A stretch of 64,000 nucleotides of DNA from Platynereis dumerilii (taxonomy: Eukaryota; Annelida; Polychaeta; Phyllodocida; Nereididae): assembly GCA_026936325.1 (NCBI GenBank), contig JAPTHN010000002.1, positions 12,090,408 through 12,154,407 on the forward strand. The letters run 5' to 3'. Shown piece by piece: positions 10,521 through 23,224 of this stretch. Position numbers and translations under genes: made by a program. The notes beneath the pieces are model-generated. The model searched no databases and had not been told where the DNA came from. It was given only the letters and a program-made list of their open reading frames with translations. Numbering within the stretch: position 1 is the stretch's first letter; the number at the start of each line of letters is the position of its first letter.

Positions 10521-13500
10521 TGCTATCCAATTGTCAACAATTCACTTCAGCAGCTGCCAATCAAAATAATTATCTGGTATGCTATTGATTTGTTTAAGTC
10601 GTACCATGTAGTTTAACATGACTTGAACTTACAAACCAAGAAGAAGAATTAAAAGGTGTCATTTGAGCCATTTTTAGTCCTGCACACTTAAAGAAGTAAT
10701 ACGGTTTTGAACCAAAGCCAATCTTCTCAGATAGGACTGCTTGACACTGCTTCATCCACGTGTTCCTGAATATTAATATTATGATCTTTTTTTTGTTCAA
10801 AATACAAAAAAATTATCTATTTTAAGGTCAGAGCAAAAGGTGTGATTATTTGATCACCTGGTTGAGTGAGACTTGACCTGCTCAAAGTTAGATAATATTT
10901 TGCAAAAGTGCCTCTTGAAACTGTTGGCTCTATTCTGTTGATCATAAACACTTCAAAATTTATCATTCAGATTGTTGTGCTCTGCTATGTTTAATTTGGA
11001 CCTGCTATACTGACATGGGCTATTTCAAACTCAATTTTCACTTGAAATGGATGTTGAGACTGTGATGCATAATTGAGGTGGATTCCTGTCGTTAGAATTT
11101 GACCCGGCGTGAAATGACAAAACAGTTTCTTATGCCTAATTTACATAATTTATGTTGCAATGATGGGGAATAGGGAAGTCAACTGTGAAATCGAGTCCTC
11201 AATTCTGGAATGGATTCTGAATACACATCACACATCAAAAGTATTAAAAAGTAAAAGAACTTGCATTTCATGTAAATTTGTCAAGAACTATACAGAGCAT
11301 CGTTGAATAAGAAACATAAAGACATGTTCAATCCAATGCCATCTCCAATAGACAGAGGTACATTATCATATGATTATAGACCAGTGCACTATCGTACAAG
11401 TATGAATATATCATTGAGAAGTGATATTTATTCATAAGTTCAACAGATATTGACAATGGATTGATACAATTAATGGGATGCACCATATCTGCAAGTAGCA
11501 TCTTGGTTATTGAAATTATCAATCTCTATTGGTGTGATATACAGCTTGTCAATAGATAATTATATTCATATCATTTGCAAGGGAGAAAGACACACTTATT
11601 CTATCTGATCATTGTGCTTATCACATGTTGATCAAATTGCTTATCATAAATCATGTACTGTTATTTGCATTGGAGATAAGCCCTCAAGTTTCTCAGTGTA
11701 ATTGACCAATAAAAATTGTAGATTATGTCATGTGACTGTTTTATTGTCAGATCTAGCTACTTGATGTCGACAAAAGTTTGGGATGCAGTTTTAAGCACTT
11801 GCAACTGAAATTTTAAAGTTTTCAAGGACGTACAAGGTCAACCGAAAATTTGAATTAGGAAGGCTGCTTATATAAGTTGGAAAAATGAAAAGGTATGTTA
11901 AAATCATTTTAGAGTGTTAAGCAAATTGTTCTGTAATTATATGCTTATTCTAAATCAATCGAGATATTTTGCCTTTGACAATGATTCAGGTACACAAAAA
12001 AACACTAGAATAGGAGATATGTCCATTCAATGTCGTCATGGTTATGATGATGATGATGGTAATATTCATGCGCATGCATACCAATAATACCCTATAAGAC
12101 AATACAAGTGTATGCAATTCGAATTTGGAGATAGCAGAAGCAGAGTCATTTTTCAAATAACATACAGATACAGTGGAAATGCAATAGTTGACCTTGTACA
12201 TCTCACTTATTTTGTTAGTGTTATGGCATGTATATCATTTTTTCCTTTATAGTATTTGCATACTTTGAAGAAATGCATAACTAGTGGGAGCCCATTCCAA
12301 AATCACATGACAAATTCTAATCAACATACATCAACAGTGGTGATCACAAACTGTTATACATTGTTTGTTACTATTTGTGCTTTAGCAGCTATACACAAGA
12401 TAGAAGTAGATAAGAATCTACAATTGTAGAACAACAACACCAACCATAACTGTGAATTTTGAGAAAATGTTTTTCATAATCAACTGTAAAATTGGACGGA
12501 ATCTGTGACAAAGATATCAAAACACACATGTCTTGGGCATTTCTTTGATTTGTCATATGCCAGTACATAGGTGGACTGAAGCCATTTGCATGCCCAGATA
12601 CCTTTTGTCCCTCAATGATTAGTATGGCTGCCCATGGTAAGATCCCAATATCAACAAGATCAGATTCATGATGTATTCAAATTGTACTGCAAAGTGAAAG
12701 GTAAAAGGAAAATGTTCCTGCTTTGATTCCAGGTGTAACATACCAGCTGTGGATGTGTTTTGTGAGAGATATTTTAAAGATTGAAATCCCTTCTGAACTC
12801 ATCAACCTTCAGGAAAAGTGTTCCTATAAGCCTACCAGTTGAAATGCACTATCATATTGATACAGATCTATCCCAATGGATTTTATAAAAACTACCACAA
12901 AAGACTGCAATAATTTACCTTCAAATAATATGAAGAGATAACCCCTTCCCAGAACAACAGAGATCATAAGCGATCTGTGCTCATACACAGCACAGAGTTA
13001 GTTCAGAATGTGCTTTACTACAACAAAGAGATCTCTAAAACAAGGCTGGAATAACATGACAAGCCTCTTTCTGTTTTCACTCTACTCTAAAACATGGAGT
13101 GTAGTGACATGCAATAGTTCCATTGGCTTGCCAATCTTTCCCCTTGCTCTTTTTTCACTCTTGTAGGTCTTGTTCTAAGCTTAGTTCTGCAGTATTCTTC
13201 ACTTTTTACTGGACCTTATTCTGCAGTTCAGCTTGCAATTTATATAATGGAGATATATATGCATATGCAGGACTGTATATTATGTTACTCAACGTGAAAA
13301 TGTACATTTGGTCTTGGACAAAGGTTGTGTTTGTTTTAAATATAAAGTAATCTGGCTGCATAGAATCTTTGGCTATCTTAGAACACTGGACATTTGAATT
13401 CACCTGCGTACAGTATAGTATACTGTACCTGTTTCTTTGATAATTTGATGCATTTTCAGAAATTAAATAATTGCCTGAATTTGCTTCATTAGCAATTTCT

Positions 13501-14383
13501 ACTGGTGGCAAATAAGCCTAAATATCACTGATCAATTTAATTCATACTATTAAAATATAATTTTGCAAAAAATACGTTAGGTCCTTCACCAAGTTTTGGA
13601 CATAGCGGTTACTGAACTTAGCCCATCTTCTCTAACCCGACCCTTCAGGTCCCACTGGCCAAGGCTTGGATAAACCTTCGTAGCCAAACCTTATAACGTC
13701 CCACTGGGTCGGTCAACAAACTTAGCCATGGTCGGGTAAGAAGAACAAACTTCGCTTGTCTTGTCTCATATGGAAGACAAATAAAGACAGGATTATGCCA
13801 TCACCCGAAAGCTATCTGGTCAGTTCTACAGCTGAAATATTATGTTATAATAAGACTCTTCGGAATATAGTCCAGTCTTCTCTTTGAAATTATCATTCAT
13901 CCAATTACTCTGTATCCTTCATATTTTCTTCATTGGCTCAGAGCATGATGTCATGCTCAGATTGGTTGTGGTTCATCCTTGTGGTTGGCAATCCACTTAA
14001 AAATCCATGAACTGAAGTGTGGTTCTTCATAACATTTACATGCTTGAAAGAATTGTTTGCCGATAGACACATGGTAATAAGTCTTTGTGTGTTATTGAGT
14101 ACCACTGTTTGGTTTAGTGATCTTTAACTGAGAAACACAAGGATGATCCCCTACCAGCTTCAGCATCCCATGCTCTCAGTAATAATGAAGGATACATGAA
14201 TAATAAAGCAGTCTAATCAGAGCACCGCAAGCACTATGAATACTTGTCTGTTTTCAGTATAGTCAGGTTTGTCTGTTAAAATGTGTAGTCTTTAAAAATG
14301 TACGTCTTATCCCATGTCAAATGCCATGGGAAATAGTACTCCAGAAGAAAACAGGCAGCTTCTATGCCACATCATTACATGTT
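10521..14383. other. Long noncoding stretch, no gene recognised
   Basis: AT-rich with no domain-bearing frame and no clear transposon ends. Around 13614-13745 a short inverted match (TCTTC..AACCCGACC against GGTCGGGTAAGAAGA) and duplicated GTCCCACTGG suggest a degraded small element. Otherwise I see nothing to annotate. Confidence 0.4.
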
Positions 14384-14865
14384 GGGGGAACCGGGGCACA
14401 TTGGGACGCTTTTAATGTCTACTAATTTTGCTCAATGCTGAAAGCACCGAAGAACTCAGAAGTTTGCACGAATATCACCAATACTAAAATGCAAGGCATA
14501 ATAAACTGGACTGCACCTACCCTTTTGTAGCCAGAGAGCAAAATGTGAGTCGTAAAAATTACTGTCCCAATGTGCCCTGGCGTGGTACACAGGACATCAG
14601 TGTAAGTAACACACAGTGCTTTGCGACAAATTTGTTCAGAGGGCATGGTAATCCACTATGCCTCTATTCACTATGGCCTGAATACATATTGTGTGCTGTC
14701 CCAGGTCATTCAGTTGAATTGGACACTTAAATTCTGCCATATTAAGTGCGTCCCAATGTACCCCGAATTCACTGTCCCAATGAGCCCCGCCATGACTTTT
14801 ACGCCAAAATGCTAATTTCTCCGGCACCAGTGAGTGTGTTTATCACGATAGCAATTTATAACTGT
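14384..14865. repeat. GGGGCACATTGGGAC-motif element, copy 1
   Basis: Starts with GGGGGAACCGGGGCACATTG. Three inverse or diverged copies of the motif follow (GTCCCAATGTGCCC near 14565, GTCCCAATGTACCCC near 14752, GTCCCAATGAGCCCC near 14776). The segment aligns along its length with 37761-38197, proving a dispersed repeat. No matching inverted right end or coding frame was found, so it is probably a partial or non-autonomous DNA transposon of unknown superfamily. Confidence 0.7.
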
Positions 14866-16240
14866 TCGTTACGATATATAAAATTCATAAAAGCACTGAG
14901 AAAGCCTCATTGTTCATGGTTTGTCCACAGAATGGTTTGAATTGAACCCGTCCATGTTTACTATAGTGGTAGGAAAACAAACTTTTCCTCGCTATACTTC
15001 TGCATGTGGCTGTAATTTGTCTATAAAACCATGGAAACATCAGGATGTGAAGTTACAAGATATGATGGCATACAAGATGATTCCAAGATCTCGCATACAA
15101 TCTTTTTGTTTTTTAAGCGAATCTTCTCGAAACCACTATAGCTTCACCAAGAACCCTTATTGGAACCTTTGTTCTTGTATGCAGCCATTCATCATGTTTT
15201 GACAGGGATTTTTGCCAACCCTAATTGGAGCTGAAAGTTGATGCATAAAATAACACAAACAATTAGAGAATGCACATGCATTGAGCATTTCCAGGAAAAA
15301 CCAAACAGGGTAAATGCATGTTGCTATGTTATGCATGGAATAGTGCATGTGCTGTAATAATGCATGCTGTGTTCGAATGTTGCCATTGTTGTCATGTAAG
15401 TTTGGTTTTGTTGGCTCATATTCCACTTGCTCTCATTGAAATGAGATCCAGCTTTACTGATATCTGCTTGGCAGTGCTATAGCAATCTGAGCTGGAAGTA
15501 ACTGAACAGTTAGTGGTTCTGTTCATTTGTTTGGTTTTATTTTATCAGGTGATTACATTGTATATCAACATTATATCCACACATTGATTTATCCTAAAAC
15601 ATCTGTATGACTCTATCTGCCTGCATGGCCTTGAGCAACGTCAATTTAGTTTGCTGAGTGGTTAGACAATTCAGGCCTGCATGCCCTGCTGAAATTCTGT
15701 GCTTGCATGGGTTGAAATCAGTATTAGTTTGACTTCCATTTTGAGGGTTCGTGCATTTCTTCTCACTCAGTTCCTAACCGGATAGCCGGATACGCCTCTG
15801 AAACTATACGTTATAAGAAGTAACATTTTCCAAAATAAACAATCTGATTGTTCTCTGTTACACTTTGGCAGCAACATGCAATAGTGTCAGTTGGATCCTG
15901 GTTTTTCCAGTGGTAAAGCATTTTAGTGAGTCTCAGTGTAGTGAATTCAAAAATATTTTTTACCTTCCTATCTTTCTATACTACTTCACCTCTGATTCTC
16001 TGTCTTCACAAAGTGTGCCTGTAGTAGCTGCATCATGATGTTATCGATGATGTGATTTAGACCCTCAGTCTTATGTAATAGGCCCTAATGAAAATGTAAC
16101 TTGTTTAGAGAAACCTTCAGCATGATTTGCTGGATAGATGAGACCCAGACGCGACAAGGTCGAGTTGTCTGATATATTGTGATTGTGCCACACATTGTGC
16201 TCCAGAAGGAAATATATTGAGATAGAATCAACCATGCAGA
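14866..16240. other. Unannotated noncoding stretch
   Basis: No gene, structured RNA or repeat end recognised on either strand. Confidence 0.35.
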
Positions 16241-16345
16241 TAGACTTAGATAGAAAGTCAGATAGATAAAGAGGTAAGTGCAGCCCTCTATAGCCAGTTC
16301 TTGGCACTCACAATGGTTCATTGATGAGATGGAAGAGAAAACAGG
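16241..16345 (-). repeat. Partial tRNA-derived SINE (family B), 3' half
   Basis: GATA-like tail followed by GTGCAGCCCTCTATAGCC and TTGATGAGATGG, matching in reverse the 3' part of the fuller copies at 27965-28290 and 28958-29290. The head is missing. Confidence 0.55.
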
Positions 16346-17332
16346 AATCTGAAAGTTGGTTCTTTCAATCTTCCAGAGTTTATGACCATTTTATGTGATA
16401 AATCGGTTGGTTCCGCTAGTGTTTTTACATGTACAGCAAAGACACAGACCCGGATATATTATTTTATTGAAAATCAGATCAAATGTCGTATCACCGGAGA
16501 ATCCTCTCACTCCATTTCTGTAGCCTTACTCTAAAATTCAAAAGTCACTAACTCGTCTCAGTATCTTTTATATTCTTGTTTGGAACTCATGACCCAGACG
16601 CATCAAGTCAGCCCCTGACACTGACGGATTGCATGTTCATCCCACCTGAAGTTTTCATCCCCGTGGACCTCCGCAGCAGCAGCATCAGCAGCAGCAGCAT
16701 CAGTTGTCCGCATCAGTTCTCGGCATCAGCAGGTCCCCATAAACCTCCTGCCTTCAACCTCCTGCCTTCCCCATCTTGTTTTCTTTTTATTATTCACGTC
16801 ACTTCCCTGATGCTCCGCCTGAGATCAGGACAGATTCACACAGCTTTGTTTTTGCTCCCACATTTTTATTTTCATTCCTTTTTTTTTCAGCCTGTTTGTC
16901 CTTTTTCCTACTTTTTTTCCTTCCTGTTTGGGCTCCCATCTTTCACCATCTTCGAAAAAGCGCCATTTTACAACACGCCATCTGTCAAAAATTCATTTGC
17001 GCATATGGCGCCTCCTTGTGTTTATTTAACTCAAGATCAAGATCAACCATGTAATGGCGATCTTCATCTTGTTTTGTTGGGAACTATATTTGGAATCATC
17101 CAAATAATACTCAGTTGATCTCCTGTTCAGTGCAAAGTTGGTAATGGACGTGGTCAGAAATGCTTTGGCTGGTTCCATAGAAGGTCCTGAGTTCAATTCT
17201 GCAGTATGAAAACATTTCACTGACATCATCAACGATATTCAAGCCGCGTGTTTGAAGATGGAAGTGCTGCATAGAATTGGTGGCCCATTGTATCAGTTTG
17301 TGATGGATGTTAAAATTAAAAGATCCCTCACA
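16346..17332. other. Noncoding stretch with a chance serine-rich frame
   Basis: A 180-codon open frame (16576-17118, plus) begins with serine-rich residues from a GCAGCA repeat and then turns into low-complexity, F-rich sequence from a pyrimidine tract. No domain or splice support, so it is not called as a gene. Confidence 0.35.
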
Positions 17333-17540
17333 CACTGTAAAATTTGAAATTTTGAGTTAGCTCAAATGATTGAGTGAGATGGTTGCAAAATTTGTTTGAG
17401 CCATGATAGCTTGCCGTTTTGAGTTATGATAATCTTTATGTTGTTATGACTTGCAAACAACAAGCTGTCTTGGCTCAAAGGAATTGTGCAACCATCTCAC
17501 TCAATCAATTCAGCTAAGTCAAAATTCAAAATTTACAGTG
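17333..17540. mobile_element. Foldback MITE, copy 1
   Basis: The left arm (CACTGTAAAATTTGAAATTT, then GAGTGAGATGGTTGC) pairs with a right arm ending AAAATTTACAGTG, giving inverted repeats of about 80-90 bases around a short loop. Similar ~200-bp elements occur at 25796-25990 and 31102-31302. Target duplication is unclear. It has no coding capacity. Confidence 0.85.
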
Positions 17541-18360
17541 CATGGGATCATGATTGCATATGTGTCATGACAAGGAGTATCAACTCTCTCTATTATCTCA
17601 TTCACGTTGTTTTATTCCTGTGTAGCTACTTGTCTCATATCATAATTTAGTTGAAAATGAATTATGTATATTCAAATATAAATATAAATCTTCACAGCGT
17701 ATTCGATATATAATCCATTCATTGTGGAGCTGCATGCATGTATCAAAGCACAATATAACCCTCCGCCCCGTGTTCTATAGGACACTGCCTCTTGGATAAA
17801 TGTCTGCCTCAGCTTTTCTTATCTATTTCTTGGCTGGGGAGGTCACAAGAGACCATGGTACACACCTGGGCCCCCTCTGAAGACCCCATGCACTCAAATT
17901 AGAAAACAAATTTCTCAATCCCTTTAGACTCCTGCATCCACGTGCTCATGTGGTACCCAAAATATAAATTGATGAATAATTGCATTGTGTTATAGTTCAT
18001 CAGGAAGTCTAATTGTATAGCTACGTGGAAATAATTTGGTAATATTTGGTTTAAAGGACATCGAGCAAAACACAGAGTGTGACAGCCTTATATAGTATAT
18101 ATGGTGTTTATTGAGTTCCCATTGCTATAATTTGGGCTTTAGATATTTTTGAATGTCAATTTGATGTCAGATGGATGATGGATGGATGATTGGGAGTCTA
18201 CTTCCTGTATTTAAGTTTTTTGTAGGTTAAGGAAAACAGCAGTGTGACGTCAGAAACCATTGACTTTGTCACTTTATAAACATTTCGCGTTTATACAGGT
18301 ATGTATTATCAGACGATTGTTAATATTACATGATTTTCAGCTTTGAAGGAATATTTCCCA
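17541..18360. other. Noncoding stretch with a SINE-like fragment
   Basis: At 18171-18240 the sequence (GATG)n, GGGAGTCTACTTCCTGTATT, GTAGGTTAAGG resembles 33930-33995 inside the nested transposon, so it is probably a fragment of the same SINE. The rest shows nothing recognisable. Confidence 0.35.
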
Positions 18361-18684
18361 ATAGACCAATTTCACTGATGGTTCTCTCAGTTAACACTAG
18401 GGGAAAAGTGGTGAATACCTAAATCCGATTGGCTAAGAGATTTCCCGCCCTAGCCTCTTATTGGTCCAGCCCAGGTGACCCCAAGCTGCAGTATTTTTAG
18501 TGCATTTTAATGTAAATTTAAGACTTCATAACTTGGTCATCCTTTCAGTTTAAATTTTGAAAGTTGTGTTTTTGGATTAAGAGTGTAAACATCTCCTATG
18601 TGTGAAAAGCAAATGAAGAATAGCAGACTTTCAAAAAAGTTATTTGGGGCCAACGTTCAGGCCATTCAGTGAAATAGGTCTATT
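18361..18684. mobile_element. MITE with AGACC(A/T)ATTTCACTGA ends
   Basis: The left end ATAGACCAATTTCACTGA and the right end TCAGTGAAATAGGTCTAT form ~18-bp inverted repeats with one mismatch around 324 bp of noncoding DNA. A related GACCTATTTCATTTAG occurs alone near 18860. The target duplication could not be fixed. Confidence 0.65.
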
Positions 18685-19579
18685 CAAATAGTTCAATTGA
18701 TTTAACATGATGTTGATACTATACCTCGCATATTTCAAAAGTTTATCCCTTTTCTTCTCATTTCCTCTTCTCCTTCCTTCGTTTTTTTTACCAAATTGAA
18801 CTACTCATACAAAGGACCTCAGGACGGTGCTTCCTTCTCTATTTGAACATAACAAGCAGACCTATTTCATTTAGGGTGGTTGTGAAAAACAATCCACAAG
18901 TCAAAGGTACAAGTTTATCACACTACCACCCGAAATGACATGGATAAGAGAATAAACTCTAGTTGTGAGATCACTAATTCTGCTGTCATACTGGGGTTGA
19001 CAAGTAGCTTATGGAACGTCCCGTAGACGTCAAAATGACGTAGGGAGCATCAGACTAACGTCATGAGAACGTTGTGGGACATTATGAACAGATCACGATA
19101 AACCTGTACAGATCAGGGAAGATCAAGCCTGGATCAAAGGAACCGGGTCTCATTTTTATTGTTGACATATATATTGTTTCTGTGTCAACACTGCCAGATG
19201 AATTACTTGTGAGTTAGTTCTGAGTTGTGTAGATTTAGCATTGTGTTCGTTTGGCACTTTTTTCTCTGGTCTCTGTCAATTGTAACTTTCTGCTATGACA
19301 TATCCTCATGGCATATCCACCTGTCATGCCTGTATACAAACCAGCACAATGCTGTGGTTGTGTCAATGAAGGACTGTGTGGAATATAAAGCAAGTGTGGA
19401 GACCAGCATCAGATTAGTGTCAGACAGTGTCACAAAAGTTCTGTGTTACCAAACATGACTGGCACCAAATCCAACATTGACCAATACAGCAAAATCTTCT
19501 TGGAACCAAGATCTCGATTATTATGACAGCAAGAATGGAATCATGGCTAGTTCTCACGGAGACGTAACAGAGGGTTCTT
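18685..19579. other. Unannotated noncoding stretch
   Basis: Contains a few TGACGT-type motifs near 19020-19070 but no gene or clear element. Confidence 0.35.
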
Positions 19580-20310
19580 GTCGCGTCGCTTCTTGCTTTT
19601 CCAGGAAAGAGGGAGGTTTTTAAACTACATTCAACAATTCGGCGACGATATTTTCGTCTACGGCGCCTTTTAAACTTCCTCGCCAAAAGTTCCTAGAAGT
19701 CACATGACCTTATGGTGAGGCAAGAAGTTGCTTCACGAAAGATTCAACCGGTTGAATCTTTGCGAAGGAAGAAACCACGATGCAAGAGACCAGAAAGCCC
19801 CCCAAAATGATTGGGCGAAGTTAGAGTCAGCTTGGGCGAAGTTAGAGACAGGTTGGGCGAAGTTAGAGACAGGTTGGGCGAGGCTACTTATCATTGAGTC
19901 AATGGAACTTCGGCGAAAAAAGACAACAACTCGCCGACACAAACAGGCTGTTGAAACGCCGAAACAGCTACTTGCTTGGCCGTAACAGGTATTTGCTTGG
20001 GCGTAATTGAACATTAGGACGAAGTAAGAGGATGCTAGGGCGAAGAAAGAGCATGATAGGGCGAAGAAAGAGACTCCTTGGGCGAATCTAGTTCAACATT
20101 GAAGCAATGGAACTGCGTCGAGGCTCCTGACAACTCGCCGACACAAGTGTCTTCTTGCCTCGTCCGTAATTACGAGCGATTCGGCGTAAAAAACGAGTGC
20201 CTCGTCGTCCTAGGATCAATCTACGACGATGAATAATCTTTAATTGATTATATAATTGTCCAAAAATGGCTTGAAACGCCGAAATTGGGCGAAACTTGAT
20301 TTCCTGGCAC
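19580..20310. repeat. CpG-rich motif-array element
   Basis: An island of CpG-rich DNA in AT-rich surroundings, packed with variants of GGGCGAAG, CGCCGAAA, TCGCCGACAC and CTCGTC in both orientations, including a 21-bp tandem array. Both strands are partly open only because of the repeat. No inverted termini or coding domain identified. It resembles the subterminal region of a DNA transposon or a diverged satellite; its nature is unknown. Confidence 0.5.
19811..19885. repeat. 21-bp minisatellite, about 3.5 units
   Basis: Unit TTGGGCGAAGTTAGAGACAG plus one base, repeated at 19811, 19832 and 19853 with a degenerate fourth unit. The plus frame translates it as WAKLETG repeats, which is a by-product. 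Confidence 0.9.
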
Positions 20311-20461
20311 CTCTACAACTTCGCCGTCACTTAACCACGCTCGTGTGATCTAGGCATCACTGTTCAGTCTGCTTGAGCTTGTATACATCCAACAAACGTG
20401 GCAACTAAGTGATTGCAATAAAGTGGGAGCTATTTCTGATAAAAATGAAATGCAATATATA

Positions 20462-20464
<3 letters not shown>

Positions 20465-20495
<31 letters not shown>

Positions 20496-20681
20496 AGTCT
20501 GAAAAGATATAGACCCTAACAAATTGACACAACATTGAACAAGCTGAAATGAAAGAAAGAAAAAAGGAAGATACATAAGAGAGAAAGATATGGTAGACAC
20601 ACTGACGGACAGACAGAATGACAGATAGACAGACAGATAGACAGAGAGATAGGCAGATAGATAGATAGATAGGTAGGTAGG

Positions 20682-20770
<89 letters not shown>
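20465..20770. repeat. (TA)n at 20465-20492 and (GATA)n at 20656-20770
   Basis: A short TA tract and a long GATA tract separated by GACA/GATA-like degenerate units (20600-20655). Long YLSI-repeat frames on the minus strand are translations of the microsatellite. Confidence 0.95.
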
Positions 20771-21424
20771 TGCATGACAACACAACAGGTTAAACACAAA
20801 GGTAGAGCTGGCCAGCCAGTAAGTAACTATTGTCCTAAGGTACTTGACCACTTCTCCTCACCCAACGTAACAGTATGCCAGTCACGCTGCCTTCCTTCCC
20901 AGCATGCTCTTCTCATATCCGGTGCTGGTTTTCCTCTTATCCCAGGTGGCGGCGCATGCGCACTCACCTCTTAACCCCTTCTGACCTAATTTGGAACAAT
21001 TGCACTGCTGCATTGTCTACTGTTGTCTGAGATGGGAAACTGAGAACATCATAGTGGAAGAAGGGAACTGCATGATGATTAGAGAAGTATCAGTGGAAAT
21101 GGTTCTCTTATATGAAGAAATGACATTGATAAGATCATTTCCTTTAACTGTAGTACAATGAGAGACTCCATTTAAGTGTAAGAACTTTAAAGTTTTATTA
21201 CATTTATTATATCTATAGTGCTCATACATGTAGGGAAACAATGGCAAAAATGAAAATAAAATTATGTATATAATATATAAAATTTTAAAAGGTTACTGAA
21301 AGTTTTTGAGAATAAAAAGGTTTTAACTTTATTTCCCAGATCTGTAAAAAGTGATTTAGATCATCATTTTAATGTATTTCAATATATCTAAAAGCAGACT
21401 TGACGGCCAACATTCTAGCATGCA
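20771..21424. other. Noncoding stretch with an NRF1-like palindrome
   Basis: GCGCATGCGC at 20952-20961 is an NRF1-type palindrome next to GGTGGCGGC. No exon is visible nearby, so promoter function is unproven. The rest shows nothing recognisable. Confidence 0.3.
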
Positions 21425-21600
21425 TAACGCTTAATGAGGTGACGGAGTGGGAGTCCACAACATGCTACACATTAACCCCATGTGTGGGATATTGTCCATG
21501 CCCAGCATAAACACTGATACAAGGGCCACCAATTTAAAATATCCTCCTCAATCAGCAAAACAGGCCTCTCAAGGTTTGATCCGTAACTCAACCAACTTAC
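21425..21600 (-). repeat. SINE family B fragment
   Basis: Shares the body CACAACATGCTACACATTA, CCCATGTGTGGGATAT, GCCCAGCATAAACACTGATA and GGGCCACCAATTT with the copies at 23225-23640, 27965-28290 and 28958-29290. Degraded; the tRNA-like head survives as GGTTTGATCC at 21574-21583. Confidence 0.6.
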
Positions 21601-21689
21601 TCTAGGCCTATCACTTCAGCTGATTGTGGAGTTCATTTTAATAATTATAATTAATAAATTATTAGTGATGTACCTCATGTATGAACATG

Positions 21690-21815
21690 GTCGACACTAC
21701 CATATTGAGTTTAGCTTGTGTATATGTATTATTCTGCTGTGTGAGCATTTATCCCTTGACCTGGAGTCGAACTCGGGGCACTTATCTCAGTGAGCCACCA
21801 ATCAGAGAGCAATTG
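21690..21815 (-). repeat. tRNA-like SINE head fragment
   Basis: On the minus strand TGGCTCACTG (reverse of 21788-21797) resembles a Pol III A box and GAGTTCGACTCC (reverse of 21762-21773) fits the B box. The spacing is shorter than in an intact tRNA, so this is a decayed SINE head, not a tRNA gene. Confidence 0.4.
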
Positions 21816-22049
21816 GTGATTCTGTTTGACTAATGAATGTCATTTTCACCCTGCAATCAGTATAACAGCCCAAAATCATTATTGCAATTAGAAGAATTGG
21901 TGGTCGACCTTGTTATGATGAGGGTCTTAAGTGATTCAATTGTTTTATTTTCTAATTCACACATTCGTTATTAGTAGAGTTATTGGAAATGTAAATCAGA
22001 TTTGTCTAATTTTCACTGCCAAATGCATGATTTGTGAACAAAAATCAGG

Positions 22050-22365
22050 CAACTGTACTGCGTTAAGAGCACTCGTTTGTGTCACCATGCACTGGCTGTG
22101 AGATCATGGGTTCGACTCCCACTCCTGGAAGTCAGTTTGGTCCCAGCCCATAGGACATTAAATTGAGGCGGGATGTATCCGGTATTCTATGATAGGGCAA
22201 CTGAAAATTCCTGGATATCCCTGAATCAATAGGGTATATGTGCCAGACTCCCAGTCTTCTCATCTCATTATTATCTGGCGGTCACCAAAAATAAAAGTGC
22301 AGCTCCCTCCACAAAGATGGAGGTTGAGCTGCCTCAGCTGATCTCGGGTATACCTGCACCACAAA
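22050..22365 (+). repeat. tRNA-derived SINE, family A, copy 1
   Basis: A-box-like GTTAAGAGCACTCG near 22062 and a B box in GGGTTCGACTCCC (22108-22120) form a tRNA-related head. The body matches 25545-25795: GGAGGCGGG-type box, AATAGGGTATA, GACTCCCAGTC, GGTCACCAAAAAT and CTCCCTCCAC. Two independent copies with the same order prove a dispersed SINE family. Confidence 0.75.
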
Positions 22366-23224
22366 AGCAAACATTTAGTAAGCATTAGTGTCGTTGTCGA
22401 GAAACCTAGCCAATGGGAAACTGGTAAAATACTTCTATGATAATCAACTCCAAACCAACATTTTATAGGGTCTACATTTCATTTTGTTGATTGTCAAGAT
22501 GCTGTTTCTGTAGGAAAAAAAAACACAGGCTTCATAGCAGCAAACCTTCTGGGAGTGATTGCAATATATCTTCTTCAAACTTCTTTCGCTGAAGGTAAAA
22601 TGTACACATTTCCAGTTTCCACACAAATTTAGATCAGGTAAGGTGCACAATATATATCATATTATATATTATCCATTCATTGTGCCACCATTAATAATAG
22701 CACGTATATCATTTTGCCCTGCAAGACAATGCAATTATCCAACTGTCAGGGCATATCAAGGGAAGGACCTCAGAGCTCATGAAGTACTTGGTGACCTTTG
22801 GCGAGGACACTCTTAGGACCTCATGAGCCTCATATACCGCATGTGACTTATTACAATTCATATGACCTATGAACATTGGCCTAACATTGTAGAGCAATGA
22901 TATTTGCCAGGCAATCAACGCCAAGGTCACCCACACGAGAAATGTTGTTGATGGCTGGATTTATTGAACCATGGGGATCCCAAAGTGATTTCATCAGAAG
23001 GATTGGGCTATGTCTTTGCTGATGAAATGATACACACTCGGAATGACAATCTAATACAAATTTGTGTCTTGCACTCTATACATCTCCATGGTGGCCAGAT
23101 GTATGGCTGGCTTGTCCAGGGCCAAGGTTGCTATGATGATATGTGTGACATTTTCATCCAGAAAAAATGAAATAGTTTCTAAGCAGTTATTAATTCTATA
23201 CAGACAAAGAGGGAAAGTTATATT
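22366..23224. other. Unannotated noncoding stretch
   Basis: No gene or element recognised on either strand. Confidence 0.35.

Noticed and set aside
16576-17118. 180-codon plus-strand frame
   Set aside because: Serine- then phenylalanine-rich low complexity, an alternative phase also open (16776-17054), no domain and no splice support.
20350-20851. Long YLSI-repeat frames (also at 23.6, 26.5, 42.2, 44.1 and 45.6 kb)
   Set aside because: Translations of (GATA)n/(CTAT)n microsatellites.
22108-22120. tRNA gene suggested by GGGTTCGACTCCC
   Set aside because: No cloverleaf can be formed with acceptor and anticodon stems; the flanks match a SINE found again at 25545.
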